A stretch of 64,000 nt of DNA from Phallusia mammillata (lineage: Eukaryota > Chordata > Ascidiacea > Phlebobranchia > Ascidiidae): contig QLIY01000115.1 of the NCBI GenBank assembly GCA_003260075.1, forward strand, positions 27,568-91,567, written 5' to 3'. Each line of letters begins with the position of its first letter. Positions within the stretch are counted from its first letter, which is position 1. A program made the translations under genes and the position numbers. The notes under the pieces are model-generated. The model was not told the DNA's origin. It was given only the letters and a program-made list of their open reading frames with translations, and made no database searches. Below are positions 10,701-22,203 of this stretch, one piece after another.

Positions 10701-13700
10701 TGCTGGGTAATTTGGTGAAAAGTTTACACTGCTATAATGTTCTGCCTGTTAATTCCTTTGTAAGTAAAGTATAAAGGATTTTTTTTTAATCAAAAAGGAT
10801 GCTACTGTTTATAAATTATTGTTTTCTCGGCTCTAACTAGTTTTGTTCTCATATTATCTGTTGACTCTAACTGGTTTTGCTCTCATATTATCTGTCATTT
10901 ATTATTAAACTGAAAAGCATATTTTGAATCAGGGGCAACTTAGAAAGCGCCCTGACAAGGGAACAGCATACAAACTTCGAAAAGATCGCAAAGAGCTGTA
11001 TGCTGAACTTGCTCAGAGAGAGAAAAGGGCACTGCAGGAAATTTTATCATCAGCTGATGTAGTTCTTGCCACTAATGTTGGTAATAAACATTAAAATTGT
11101 TTTATACGATACTACATTTGAAAAAAACTCTAATACTGTTTCAGTGGCTATGATGTCATGCTGTTAAATTTTTAGTGCATGGGGGGGGGGAGTGAAAACT
11201 CAATAGTTCTCAACTTAATAATGTTTAGCAACAATAATTTCATATGCCTCCTTTTTCTTTAAATGTACTTCTAACAAAACACAGTTATGCAATCAAAATA
11301 TATGCAACAAAATATAACTCACAGCAGACCAATTACATCTTATTTTATGGACAACTAAAAACGTGTGAAAATGTATGTTTTTATTCATCTATTATCACAC
11401 TGATGTCTTTTGTAAACTATTCTTTAAAATAATGCGAGTTGGAAATAGCATGTCATTATTAATGCTTTATATAATTTGTTTAAAGAGCTGCAGGGGGGGG
11501 GGGGTGAAAACTCAATAGTTCTTAACTTATGTTTAGCAACAATAATTTCATATGCCTCCTTTTTCTTTAAATGTTCTTCTAACACGGTTGTGGAATCAAA
11601 ACATATGTAACAAAAATTTGTCGCAACTTATTTCATGGACAACTAAAAACATGTGAAAATGTATGTTTTTATTCATCTATTATCACACTGATGTCTTATG
11701 TAAACTATTCTTTAAAATAATGCGAGTTGGACATAGCATGTCATTATTAATGCTTTATATAATTTGTTTAAAGAGCTGCAGCTGCAGGTTTGTCAGTAAC
11801 ATTATTGGAACGCTTGGTAAAACTTCATCCAAAGTCTGTAGCCATGTTGGTTGAGCAATATCGAATGAACAAGGTGATAATGGAATGGGCTTCGAAACAG
11901 ATGTATGATGGAAAACTTACTGCACATCAATCTGTTGAGTTGCATTTACTGAGGTGTGTTGGTATTTTTGAACAAATAAATGATTTGGCATAGAAATTTA
12001 CCTTTGTCAATTATTATCAGTGACTTACCAAACGTGTTGGAAAATGAAGAAACAAACATTCCAATTTTGCTTGTTGATACTTCTGGGTGTGATATGAACG
12101 AAAGTGAGGTAAAACAGCAGTAATACATTTATGAACACATGTATGTGTTATAAAACATCACGCTTTTCAATAAATCAAATACGTTTCATACATTTGTGTT
12201 GATTTGCACTGTCTGTTAATACAGTATTGTTATATATTTACCGTAAAGAAACTTGTTTTGGGGGGGGGGGCTTGGTAAAACTTCATCCAAAGTCTGTAGC
12301 GATGTTGGTTGAACAATATCGAATGAACAAGGTGATAATGGAATGGGCTTCCAAACAGATGTATGATGGAAAACTTACTGCTCATGAATCTGTTGAGATG
12401 CATTTACTGAGGTGTGTTGGTATTTTTGAACAAATAAATGATTTGGGGTAGAATTTTACCTTTGTCAATTATTATTAGTGACATACCAAACGTGTTGGAA
12501 AATGAAGAAACAAACATTCCATTGTTGCTTGTTGATACTTCAGGATGTGATATGAACGAAAGTGAGGTAAAACAAAAGTAATACATTTACATAAACATGT
12601 GTATGTATGTTTTACTGTATAACACTACACATTGCAATATATTAAAAATGTTTTATAACTTATGTATGTGTTCATGCTGTCTGTTAATTAACTACAGTAA
12701 ACCTCAGTTAAACTGGATTCGGTTAATCTGGTTCATCGCCTAATTCAGACAAAACTTAAGGTACAAATGATTTATAATGTTGTAAGGCTTTAACTAATGG
12801 ACAACATTTTTTTGGTTCAAACGGGTCTGCATTAACCGGGGTTTACTGTATATTGTTATATTTAGATGAACTTGCTTTTGTGTTGTATATTTCCGTATTT
12901 TCGTTGCATTTTATTTGAAACCATAAGTGACATTTAGATAAACTTGCTTTTGTGTTGCAACTTTTGGCATTTTACGCATTTTAGTCGGAATCAAGTGACT
13001 CGAAAGCCAACGAAGGTGAAGCGCTTATTGTGTATGAACACGTCACTAGTTTAGTGGAAGCTGGGGTTTCCCCTGGTGACATAGCGGTCATATCACCTTA
13101 TAACTTGCAGGTTAGTATCGTATAGACATGCGTTAATCATAAATGGTTAAGTAAATGATAAGGGTTCGATGGAAATCTAATCAGGACGTTTTAAACGTAT
13201 AAATATTGAACTTTGCAGACGAAACCGAATTTGCCCAGCGTTTTGTCTCACAAGTTGGTTAGTTTTTTCCGACCTACCGACTTGCGACTAACTGGTTTCG
13301 TTTATATTTAGAATTGAAAAAAAAATCGACAAAATGATTGATCTTTTTACTGTGTTTGGATTAACAAACAAATCATTTCAAATGCATATCAACGAATAAA
13401 CAGTGTTTTTTGTATGTACACACAGGTTGAAATTTTACGCAAGTTGTTACAATTGAAGTATCCCAAGATGGAAATCAAATCCGTTGACGGCTTTCAGGTA
13501 AATTTCATGTTCTACCATGTCTCCACGTAATAACCGATTTTACGCATTGATAAAATAGAGCTTATATTCGGTGATCATTTCAGGGCAGAGAAAAGGAAGC
13601 TGTGGTTTTGTCACTTGTTAGATCCAATGACAAGCGCGAAATTGGATTCTTAGCTGACAACAGAAGACTTAACGTCGCCATAACTCGCGCGCGACGACAT

Positions 13701-16648
13701 CTAGCGGTGGTTTGCGACACTGACACTGTGAACAATCACGAATTTATAAAGTGAGTCCACAATCTTTATCCAACTTTTGTTGAAAAAGTTACTACACGTA
13801 TCTTAAGACAAGTAAAACGCATAGGCGCTTTCCAAATGTTACAAATCGGATTGAATTAATTGTCCAAAATGTTAAAATATTAGTCAAAAATAATTTGTGG
13901 GTAAAAAAGCTACAAATCTGTCCTATTGACTAATAAGATTTAAAGTGTTTATAAACCAGTGCAGAGTAATAAGGTGCTAAGTTATCAAAGATTAGATTGG
14001 GTACCGGTAAAAAGGTACAAACAATTTTAGATCTTTGGTGGATTACATCACAGAACATGGAGAGGTGCGAACTGGTTTTGAATACGGAAATGACGTGGAC
14101 TTGGACATGGATTGCTTCGCGGAGCTGGTCACCCCAAAAGCGAACAGTAAAAGTGTAAAACCGAAGGTAACGACCTCAAGTTTTTAGCGCTGTCGCTTGT
14201 TAAAGGGTTGTAGTATCTGTAGCATAAAACAAAATATGCAGAAATTGTAGATATTGCGTTAATCGAGTACCAAGCCTCGATAGTATTTTTTACCAATCAG
14301 TAACAAAAGGAGCAGTGCCTGTTACCAGAAAGTATCTTAAAGGGTACATGTCCGGATCTGCCAATCTCTTGATGTATTATAGTTTGTGTTTTACTACTGG
14401 GGAAAATATGAAGTGGTAAAATTTGACACATAGATAGTTCTTTTGTATTTGCGCAGACAAAACCTCGCGCCGGAACCAAAGAAAAATCATCACGTAAAAC
14501 AGTGAAGCCAGCGAGCAACAAAACACCAACACCATCGCTGGAAGACTACAAACAACGTTACCAAAGCATCTTGCAGTTTTACAGCACAGAACACTGGGAC
14601 TCTCGGGACTTTTGTGAGGGGGGGGGGGAAACGGTGAAGCCAGCGAGCAACAAAACACTTACACCGTCGCTGGAAGATTACAAACAACGTTACCAAAGCA
14701 CCTTGCAGTTTTACAGCACAGAACACTGGGACTCTCGGGACTTTTGTGACTCCCTGGCAGCGTTGAATATTAAACGGCAGCACATGAATCTCGTTTTTGA
14801 CACAAAACTAAACTCGGCTGAGCGTAAAGCAGTTCATGAGTTGTGTGAGGAAATTGGTTTGAACCATACAAGTATCGGGGAAGGCCCAGAGAGGCAGGTT
14901 ATCGTATCAAGGGTGAAAATGACAGAGCCTCGTGATCACGTTTCAACAAAGGAACCTCTGTCCTTTTCCTCTGTGAGCGATGTTATGCACAAGGAAGATG
15001 CTTCCACATGTCCAAGCAGCGAAGAAACGCTAATTTACGATATTAAGCCAGACGTGGTAACTAACTTCAATAACATAGGTATTGTCCAGTAATGTTTTTT
15101 CGATACAACTTCATCTGTGCAAACTCACAAATAAACTTTTGTTTTGCATTTCAGAGGAAGCTAAACCAGCGTCTTCTAAAGATGCAAATGCAACTACTTC
15201 TTCAGGCTCACCCGAACTCACACCAAAAAGTTCAAATTCTACTGGCGATGCAATTCCATTCGAGTCGTGTGAAATTTGTGGTAAAAATCTGCCCCAAACT
15301 AACATGGATCTTCATCTCATGCACTGTGCACGGATATTGGGGGGGGGGGAATGACCACGCTTCAACGAAAGACTCAACAGAAGACTCTCCATCCGTTCCC
15401 TCTGAGAGCGATGTTATGCACAAAGAAGAAGCTTCCACATGTTCAAGCATTGAAAAAACGTTAATTGACGATATCAAGCCAGATGTAGTAATTAACTTCG
15501 AGGACACAGGTACGGCCCACTAGTGTTTTTACTGCCCAGTCAAGTTTTTTCAATACAACTTCATCTGTGCAAACATACAAATAAACGTTTGTTTTGCATT
15601 TCAGGGAAAGTTAAACCGGCGTCTTCTAAAGATGCAAATGTAACTACTTCTTTAAACTCAGCCGAACTGGCACCAAAAAGTTCAAATTCTACTGGTGATG
15701 CAATTCCATACGAGTCGTGTGAAATTTGTGGTAAAAATCTACCCCAAACTAACATGGATCTTCATCTCATGCACTGTGCACGGATATTGAGAATGAAAGC
15801 ATCGATGGAAGCTTCCAAAAAAACTGACAACAAAATTCAATCCGCTCCAAAGAAAAAGGGAGGTGCCGGGAAAAACAAGAAGCAAAAGCAGAAAGAGGTA
15901 TGCAAATATATTAAGTCTTAAGTTTTCATACAAAATGGAAATATCTTTTTATCAGCAGCCTCAGAAAGATGACGATTTTGAAATTTTGAACGATGCAATT
16001 GCTTCAAACCGCATCTGCTGCCACGGAAACTGTTCCAGTTATGTCACAACTACAGGGCAGCAGTGTGCAGTTTGCAAAAGGATGTTCTGCTTGAAGCATA
16101 GTTTGCCTGAGGTATCTTGGTTCAGAACGCACAACTGCTAATTTGTCATTAAATTTTGAAGGTACCCGTTTTGCGCATTAATCCAAACATGGTTGTGATT
16201 TGCAAAAACACAACCTGTATTCCTGGTTTAGATTTAGTAACAAAATTACTTTTTGTTTTGTGAACAAACAGCAGTAATGCATTGGAAAGATTTTGCACAG
16301 AAAATGGGACATTTAAAAAAAAATTGATTTTTTTATTGCCTATAGGTGCATGGATGTGGTAGTGGTGCCCGGGGGGGGGGGCTGGAAAGATTTTGCACAG
16401 AAAATGGGACATTTTTTTTAAAAAAAATTTGATTTTTTTATTGCCTATAGGTGCATGGATGTGGTAGTGGTGCCCGCACACAAGCCAGACGTCAAATATC
16501 ACGTGACGGTGTCTTGTATCAAGGCGGCGGAGTTCCTGATCGCAAATTACCCGCCGACAAACGCGCCGCACTCAAAAACAAATTATCCAACAAAGTCAAA
16601 ACGATGGAGGATTCTAGAAGAAGTGCACAGAAAAATAAGTCCAAATGA
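7792..16648 (+). CDS. IGHMBP2: DNA/RNA helicase IGHMBP2 (SMUBP-2), interrupted by assembly seams
   Basis: A UPF1-like superfamily 1 helicase linked to ribosomes and tRNA biology. Exons: 7792-7901, 8416-8540, 8712-8901, 9165-9274, 9846-10006, 10344-10431, 10500-10651, 10933-11080, about 11776-11953, 12021-12108, 12985-13110, 13426-13497, 13584-13750, 14031-14166, 14457-15078, then 15155 onward or 15605-15897, 15956-16111 and 16451-16648. Visible motifs are Walker [55 protein letters not shown], an R3H domain (about 14780-14920), a CxxC...HxxxC finger and a C-terminal AN1 finger. The exon encoding the DEAQ box and the GDHKQLPP-type motif is missing between 11080 and 11776, at poly-G seams. Partial exon copies from the second allele lie at 8929-9013, 12271-12411, 12479-12566, 14629-14749 and 15350-15520. 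Confidence 0.95.
8817..9029. repeat. Duplicated flanks around a poly-G seam in IGHMBP2 exon 3
   Basis: The 101-bp segment 8817-8917 (3' part of exon 3 plus its donor) recurs at 8929-9029 with few changes, after 11 Gs (8918-8928). The second copy lacks its own acceptor and would not be a usable exon. Confidence 0.8.
11181..11780. repeat. Two poly-G seams and a duplicated intron block in IGHMBP2
   Basis: Ten Gs at 11181-11190 begin a block (11191-11492) that recurs at 11505-11780 after 12 Gs (11493-11504). The two copies differ by small indels and substitutions. Both end at the same GCTGCA at the start of the next exon, as expected if two alleles of one intron/exon boundary are concatenated. 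Confidence 0.8.
11813..12600. repeat. Allelic duplication of two IGHMBP2 exons across a poly-G seam
   Basis: Sequence from 11813 (inside the exon encoding VEQYRM) through the following exon (ending 12108) recurs from 12271 (exon parts 12271-12411 and 12479-12566) after 11 Gs (12260-12270). Encoded proteins differ by conservative changes only. Counting both would give a false exon duplication. Confidence 0.8.
12695..12848. mobile_element. Tc1/mariner (pogo/Tigger-like) MITE
   Basis: About 154 bp bounded by TA dinucleotides. The left terminus is CAGTAAACCTCAGTTAAAC and the right terminus is the reverse complement of CAGTAAACCCCGGTTAATG. CAGT-type inverted repeats with a TA target duplication are typical of pogo/Tigger non-autonomous elements. 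It lies in an IGHMBP2 intron. Confidence 0.8.
14497..14749. repeat. Duplicated flanks around a poly-G seam in the R3H exon
   Basis: 14497-14617 recurs at 14629-14749 after 11 Gs (14618-14628). The seam happens to keep the frame open (reading Glu-Gly-Gly-Gly-Glu), so an automatic gene caller would report a false internal repeat. Confidence 0.8.
15339..15788. repeat. Poly-G seam duplicating the exons around the IGHMBP2 zinc finger
   Basis: Eleven Gs (15339-15349) are followed by 15350-15788, a diverged copy of roughly 14918-15338, including one intron and the finger-coding exon. Small coding differences fit allelic variation. Confidence 0.75.
16282..16475. repeat. Duplicated flanks around a poly-G seam before the last IGHMBP2 exon
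   Basis: 16282-16370 recurs at 16383-16475 after 11 Gs (16371-16381). The first copy carries the acceptor and only the first few codons of the last exon; the second copy is complete. Confidence 0.75.
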
Positions 16649-16671
16649 ACGTGGTGATTTATTGTCGTTGC

Positions 16672-16677
16672 AATAAA
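16672..16677 (+). terminator. Polyadenylation signal of IGHMBP2
   Basis: Canonical AATAAA 24 bp after the IGHMBP2 stop codon, implying a very short 3' UTR. Confidence 0.6.
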
Positions 16678-16817
16678 AAAAATTCATGCAGCTTTTTGTA
16701 AGTTAGTTCACATTGCCAAGACGAGTGTGTTTTGTGTGTTGATTTCATGCTTGATGAGTTGCCGTAACATAATACATTCACTTAAGAAGTAAGGTATGCA
16801 GTATTGCAGTTAATATC

Positions 16818-17088
16818 CAGTGGTGGGATTCAGCCGGTTCTATAGAACCGTCTCACGAAATTTTATGAGATAAGCGAACCGGTTAGCATTACTGGTTACT
16901 GTCAATGGACTTTTTGTAACAGAGCCGACTGAAAAAATGACTTTTGTGATAGAACCGGCTGACAAAAAATTTGAATCCCTGAAAAATATGACTTTTGTGA
17001 TAGAACCGCTGCAAAATATGACTTTTGTGGAAAAATATGACTTTTGTGATACAACCGGCTGACGAAAAAATTTTGAATCCCACCCCTG
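16818..17088. mobile_element. hAT-type MITE with internal tandem repeats
   Basis: Left end CAGTGGTGGGATTCAGCCGG; the right end is the reverse complement of CAGGGGTGGGATTCAAAA. Flanking 8-bp sequences TTAATATC and CTAATATT agree at 6 of 8 positions, as expected of an aged hAT target-site duplication. Inside are several imperfect copies of a roughly 30-bp unit containing ATGACTTTTGTGATAGAACCG. Confidence 0.8.
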
Positions 17089-17096
17089 CTAATATT

Positions 17097-17713
17097 CCTT
17101 CCAAACACTAAACGACATTGGGTTCAAATGGTTTCAAGTACAGCAAATTCAACGCTTATCTAATTACAGTCTAGCCAGCCGCTACGATAATGTGGCAGTA
17201 TACCGCAATGCGCAGATATGAAAATGTATAGTCCCACCAGCCGCTTCGCCACAAAAACACTCTGGGTGACCTTTGTAGAGAATTCTCAACGACCTTGGAA
17301 TAACCATTGAGGTGCCCTGACCACTTTTCGAGCGACAAATTTGCCACAATGCCAGGTCATGAACCCATTTCGACAGCTTTTTGTGAACTGGTATCACATT
17401 ACACACAACCGCATTCAGAGGCAGTGAACGGTCTGTTCCGATGTCGGTGGTGCAGATGGCTCGTGTGGGTTTTGTCCTAACCGATGTTTACGTTTTTACA
17501 AATACACCAGCTTCAACAAGAAAAAACTCTAAACAAAATCTCACATGACCAGTTTTGTACCTTGTCTTATACTGGTTTTTATAACAAGCACAATAAATTG
17601 CGTTTTTAAAAGCGTTATTGGCATATTCACATTTTTATTGCAAAAAAGGCAACACATTTTGCGTTTTGCTTTATTTATAAAGTTTTGGCATAATAACAAT
17701 AATAATTGTAAAC
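17097..17713. other. Intergenic; 3' flank of the minus-strand gene
   Basis: No gene recognised. A TTTATT at 17669-17674 would be an AATAAA on the minus strand, about 40 bp past the stop of the gene ending at 17714. Confidence 0.5.
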
Positions 17714-18539
17714 TTAGTTAGGCGTTGTGGTATGTGACCTCCACTTGACCGTGTTGGTGGGCGGTATACCGGTCAGTCGTTTCTTATGGTCGGTTGTGCG
17801 GGAAAAGAAGTACCCACAAGTAGGCTTTCCAAGACTTGCAAAAGGTGCCAATGAATTGACGTTGGTCATCCACATTGCTGCCTTGACACTGTCGGGTGGA
17901 CTGACAGGTTTTCTAGGCATTGCCTCGGTTTGATCCAAAGTTGCTGCATGTTGTGACGGCAAAGACAAATCAGCATTTAAGCGAAAGCTGGCTGGGGCTG
18001 TTGGCTGCTCGTCTTGCAAATGCCTTGAGTAGTATATATGCATGATGTCTTGGGTCTGATCTTTGACAATTCGGTTACTTGCATTCATTGGCAGCCATAC
18101 GGTTGCGAACGGGTTGGCCTGTGGTGCCCGGGCATAATAGTTCAGTTTTACATGAGGCAATGTTCTCAAACCCACGACACCGATTTGTCCAGTGGGCTCC
18201 TTTTCACTGTTTTCCAACGCTGCTGGCATATTTTCTTTATTTTTAAAATCCAAAATCTCAACGAAGGTATAATCTTCGATGGGCTCCTAGTTGTACTATG
18301 GGTTACTAGCTTACGTAGAGTTTACGTCATCAATCTGATTTTCGATCAGCTGGCGTTCCTTACTTGCCTTTCTTGCTACTGTCAACCTTGAAATGATTCG
18401 ATTCTGTCTGACGACCAGTTTTTCTTCCGCTTATGACATCATAACCAATGTTCATAATGGGCTTTGTACTGTAATGCGTCTCAGATTTCAGCAAATAGGA
18501 CCACCCTTGGTACACATAGAATGTTGGTTTAGATGACAT
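17714..18539 (-). CDS. Unrecognised protein, divergent partner of the 18852 gene
   Basis: Two coding blocks are visible. The first runs from an ATG at 18539 (MSSKPTFYVYQGWSYLL...) to about 18365. The second is a long open block from about 18290 or 18255 to the stop at 17714, containing LPHVKLNYYARAPQANPF, TQDIMHIYYSRHLQD and FASLGKPTCGYFF. The junction is unresolved: the strong GTAAGG donor near 18365 is out of phase with the available acceptors. A GCAAGT (GC-AG) donor to the acceptor near 18275, or a GTTGAC donor, would keep the frame. I do not recognise the family. Its start lies only about 310 bp from the start of the plus-strand gene at 18852, suggesting a shared promoter. Confidence 0.6.
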
Positions 18540-18851
18540 GTTAACGAGCTTAAATACCGTAGCGTATATTTGATTAAAAAAATCCTATCTAACAGTGGTG
18601 TTACAATTTATTAGCTTGAGATTGACCCACGTCAATATTTTTTTCTGTCATTCAAAGTGTCGATTGTTTTGTCACCAAAGGTTATTATTACGCAGCACTG
18701 CCTTAAAATGCATGTATGTTTTTTTACAATACTCGTTATCTTCTTAATAACCAACTGCAATGTAAAAGTGTCGTTCTTGTTCGTCTGTATAAGTAAACGC
18801 CGATCTACAAAGATCTGTTTTTGTGATATTGTTTTCTACTCGTCGTTCGCA
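18540..18851. promoter_or_regulatory. Putative bidirectional promoter
   Basis: The 312-bp gap between two divergent start codons (minus 18539, plus 18852). AT-rich, with no TATA element that I can assign. The call rests only on geometry. Confidence 0.35.
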
Positions 18852-21800
18852 ATGTGTGACCAAGTCGTACCTTTGTCAACATGGAACAAGCACAAGATAT
18901 CTCCAACGTATCTTAGTACAAATTTAATGACCCCTTTGCAAATACCCTTCCGAGACACTGTACCAAGAAGCCAGTAAGTCAATCTCAATTCTTTTGTGTA
19001 TGCCGGCTGCTGAAACTAACAGTGGTATTTAGTATAATTGCAGAAGGGACGGGTCGTCGATTTCCTCGACTGGAATGGGGGTCGTTTATGACCAACTACG
19101 GCGGAATTGGAAAACTTCCATTTCTTGGAAAAACTCGGAACCAATATGGCGAGTCGTTATTACTACCGAGAAGCCATCGTCATTACCTGTCAAGTTGTGG
19201 AAAAATGATGTGAGCAAAAGAATATCCAAAGAGTTTGGCTAACCGATTATCCATAGGCTTATTTTAGACAAATCCGGTTGTGTCATTAGACTATTTTCTA
19301 TGCAGACATGGGGTTGTTCAGCCCAGTAAAATCACCTGTCTGCTGAAGAGCAAACTCCGACAACATGACGAGTTTATTGTGCAACCCTGTCGATGCAAAG
19401 AACGCCAGTGAGTGCCCCTTTGATCACATTTCTTGTGTTTTGCACCACCAGCACATTACTTACCCTAAAAAACGTAAATTTGCTTAGAATCATGAATGAG
19501 GACAACCACTTCATCCAAGAACCCTGCTATTCATCGCATAGACCGAGAAGTGATATGTTTCCTAAGAACAGGGCTGAGCATAACAGTAAGATTGCTTATA
19601 GGCCAAATTCACGACAAGTGTGGTTACAATTTAACTCTTTTCATTACGCTGTATAACTTACTTTAAACTATTTTTCGCAGCTCCCATACGACCTCATGAT
19701 TTTCGCCAGAAGACACCGTTATGTGGCGTCACACGTCAAGAACTTGAGGGCGTTGTACGACGTCGATACAAAATTTCCTCGTATGCAAACCATTACCAGC
19801 TACCTTGTCCCACCGAAACAGGTTCAGAATTTTTAAAACATTTTTTGTGTATTTTCGAGTGTTACAAAAAACAATTTTTTAGTGCTAGAAAATCCGATTC
19901 CGGAACACAAAAAATGTCTTCAGCCATCAGTTGTACAGCAACAATCTTGTTCAAGCCAGTCAAATGAGATTTCTAATGATCAGGGGAGAATAACAGGTTG
20001 TGGGTGTATTCCAACTTTTTTGCCTTGTTTCCTTTTAAACCGAAATCAATTGTTTTTGCAGGACTTTGGCCCTGCTGGCCGGCTGGAAACAATTACATTG
20101 TATGCAACGTTACCGGACAAATCGTCGAAAAACGCGACGTGAATTCTTTGGATGACTGCAGGGATTATAGGACATACAAAATGGCACCAATCTGGTGCGT
20201 TACATATTGTAAAAAATTGTTGCTTATAAGCATCATCCCCTATTAAAGTCCGTTTAGCAGCACAAACAAGCAAGAAGAGTCTGATACAGTAAAAAAGGAT
20301 CCAAGTTCTCAGTTTCGATCCTATTCTTCATCAGATTATGTTCCCCTTCCGTATGTGGACATTTATGGGTGTGGTCCTGGTCGAATAGGCGGAGGGAACA
20401 CAGACAGGGAAATCCCCTGCGGTGTTTACTGTCAAGCACCGAGTAATGAAACGAAAAATGACATGTAAGTTATATATCAACCTCTGACAGAGATATCCAA
20501 ATTGAGTTGTTGTTCAAAGGTGTGATTTGTCTTAACAATATATTGAGCAAAGTATCTTTATTTATGGCTTGGTGGACTGGGTCGTTTTCGGTAAAACAAT
20601 CACACCAACAAACAACGGTTATATATAAGTTATTTTCTCAAAAACTTTGGATGCATAATCGCTGATTTTACACAGAGAAGATCGCAGACCATACCCTCGC
20701 GCTCATCCAGTTAAAACTCAATGCCAGACATGCCAAAGCACTTGCAGTTCCGGTACAGAAGGCAGAAGTTACAAACATCTCCAATACTTTGACCTCATGA
20801 CAGATTGGAAGGAGCGTCGTGACGTAGATGATTCAATGCGTTTACGATGGGTAGAAAATGAGGTGCAGTAAACAAATGTTGTAGATTTTACCTGCTGTTT
20901 GTGACTATTTAAGTTTGTTATGATATCCTTGCAGAAAATGTCTCGACTTCGCGAGCGAATAGCAAAATGTAAATGCCTCAATACAACGGAAGAGCAAAAG
21001 GAAGAACAGAAAGCAAACGATAAAGCTGACTTGTCTGCAGATATTCCAGTAAGAAATCTGTCTGTTAAATCACAGTAAAAACATCTTTCCGTAAAAATGT
21101 CGTAAAAATAAAAAGATTATTATATTGTCGTTTTTAAATGTACTGCAGCAGACAGATGACGAAGAAGAGGTCGCGGAGGAAAAGTCTCCCGAAACAGGAA
21201 AGCGTGTTACATTCTGCGAGAAAGTTGTTTCAGATGAAAACTTAGTCGAAAAGAGGCAAAAGCTACATGTTCCTGTTCCTCAATATTTCTCAGCAGCCTC
21301 AGTCGAACACGGTAAAATTGAAATATGAAAACAAATGCTCTGTCTATAAGTGTAGTTTTGTAAGACATAAAATGAATAGATCTTCCTAATATTGCACTTT
21401 AAAATATATGCTTTCAATATGTAAATAAGGCTGTGGTAATTCATAACCTTTACCTGCAAATTTTTTAGTGTAGATTAGCCACCGAACAAAATACGTATAT
21501 AACGCTAAGATCTATACTGTCAAAGCAGCTGGTCGCAACTCACCGGTTAGTGACGATTCAATGGTTTCGTTGGAGCTACACAGAGACACGGAGACTGTAT
21601 CCAACCTTCTTGCATCAATCGATAAAGCCGAATCCGCCAAGCTTCGCGCAGCAAGCGTCAAGATTCCTTGTATTGCAAAGGTATTTGTTGCGGAATAGCA
21701 TGGCCATATTTGTTGCGATACTAACGCTATTGCTATGCATGTTAAGAACGACGATGCTGTGATTGATCCAACAAACGATCCGACTAGCGTGTTTTATCGT

Positions 21801-22203
21801 CCTCCGATGAAGTTGCCCCCCGATCCCTTGTGGACAACTTTACAATATGACGGAAATAGGTTAGTTTTAACTGCGATTTAAAACTGCAGTTAAGTACTAC
21901 TATTGTATGTCAGCATCACTGTTCGAGATTATACTTTTTTTGCATGACACATAAAAATTGGTTAACAAATAAAATGTCATAAAATATAATTTTTCTTGTT
22001 GTGCGTTGTATATGCAGGTTGTTTTAGGAATCTATTAACTGTTCACTTTTAGAATACCTGATCGTCTTGGGGTTCGTTTCAAAACGGTTGCATTGAAACG
22101 ATATCACGCGATCCACCCAGAAACTATTCCAGATCTCAGAGATTTCCGTCCTCCGCTTCGTCGCAGCAAATTTCTCGGCTATCACACTTCAGTGTTCCGT
22201 TAA
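18852..22203 (+). CDS. Unrecognised 656-residue protein, 14 exons
   Basis: Exons 18852-18973, 19033-19209, 19306-19407, 19488-19585, 19681-19821, 19883-19996, 20062-20194, 20261-20464, 20676-20862, 20935-21048, 21149-21311, 21529-21680, 21747-21859 and 22053-22203. Every intron is GT-AG and all phases close, giving one protein ending at TAA 22201-22203. The N-terminal half is basic and rich in His/Arg/Tyr with scattered Cys pairs (CRCKERQ, CQTCQSTC). The middle has an acidic Lys/Glu segment (EEQKEEQKAN). The C-terminus is DLRDFRPPLRRSKFLGYHTSVFR. No enzyme motif, signal peptide or membrane span is seen. The composition and the neighbouring SAXO4 gene suggest a ciliary or sperm axoneme protein, but that is inference; I cannot name the family. 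Confidence 0.8.

Noticed and set aside
14502-15092. 196-codon frame with an apparent internal protein repeat
   Set aside because: The repeat is the two allelic copies of one IGHMBP2 exon joined through an in-frame poly-G seam. It is an artefact, not a repeat protein.
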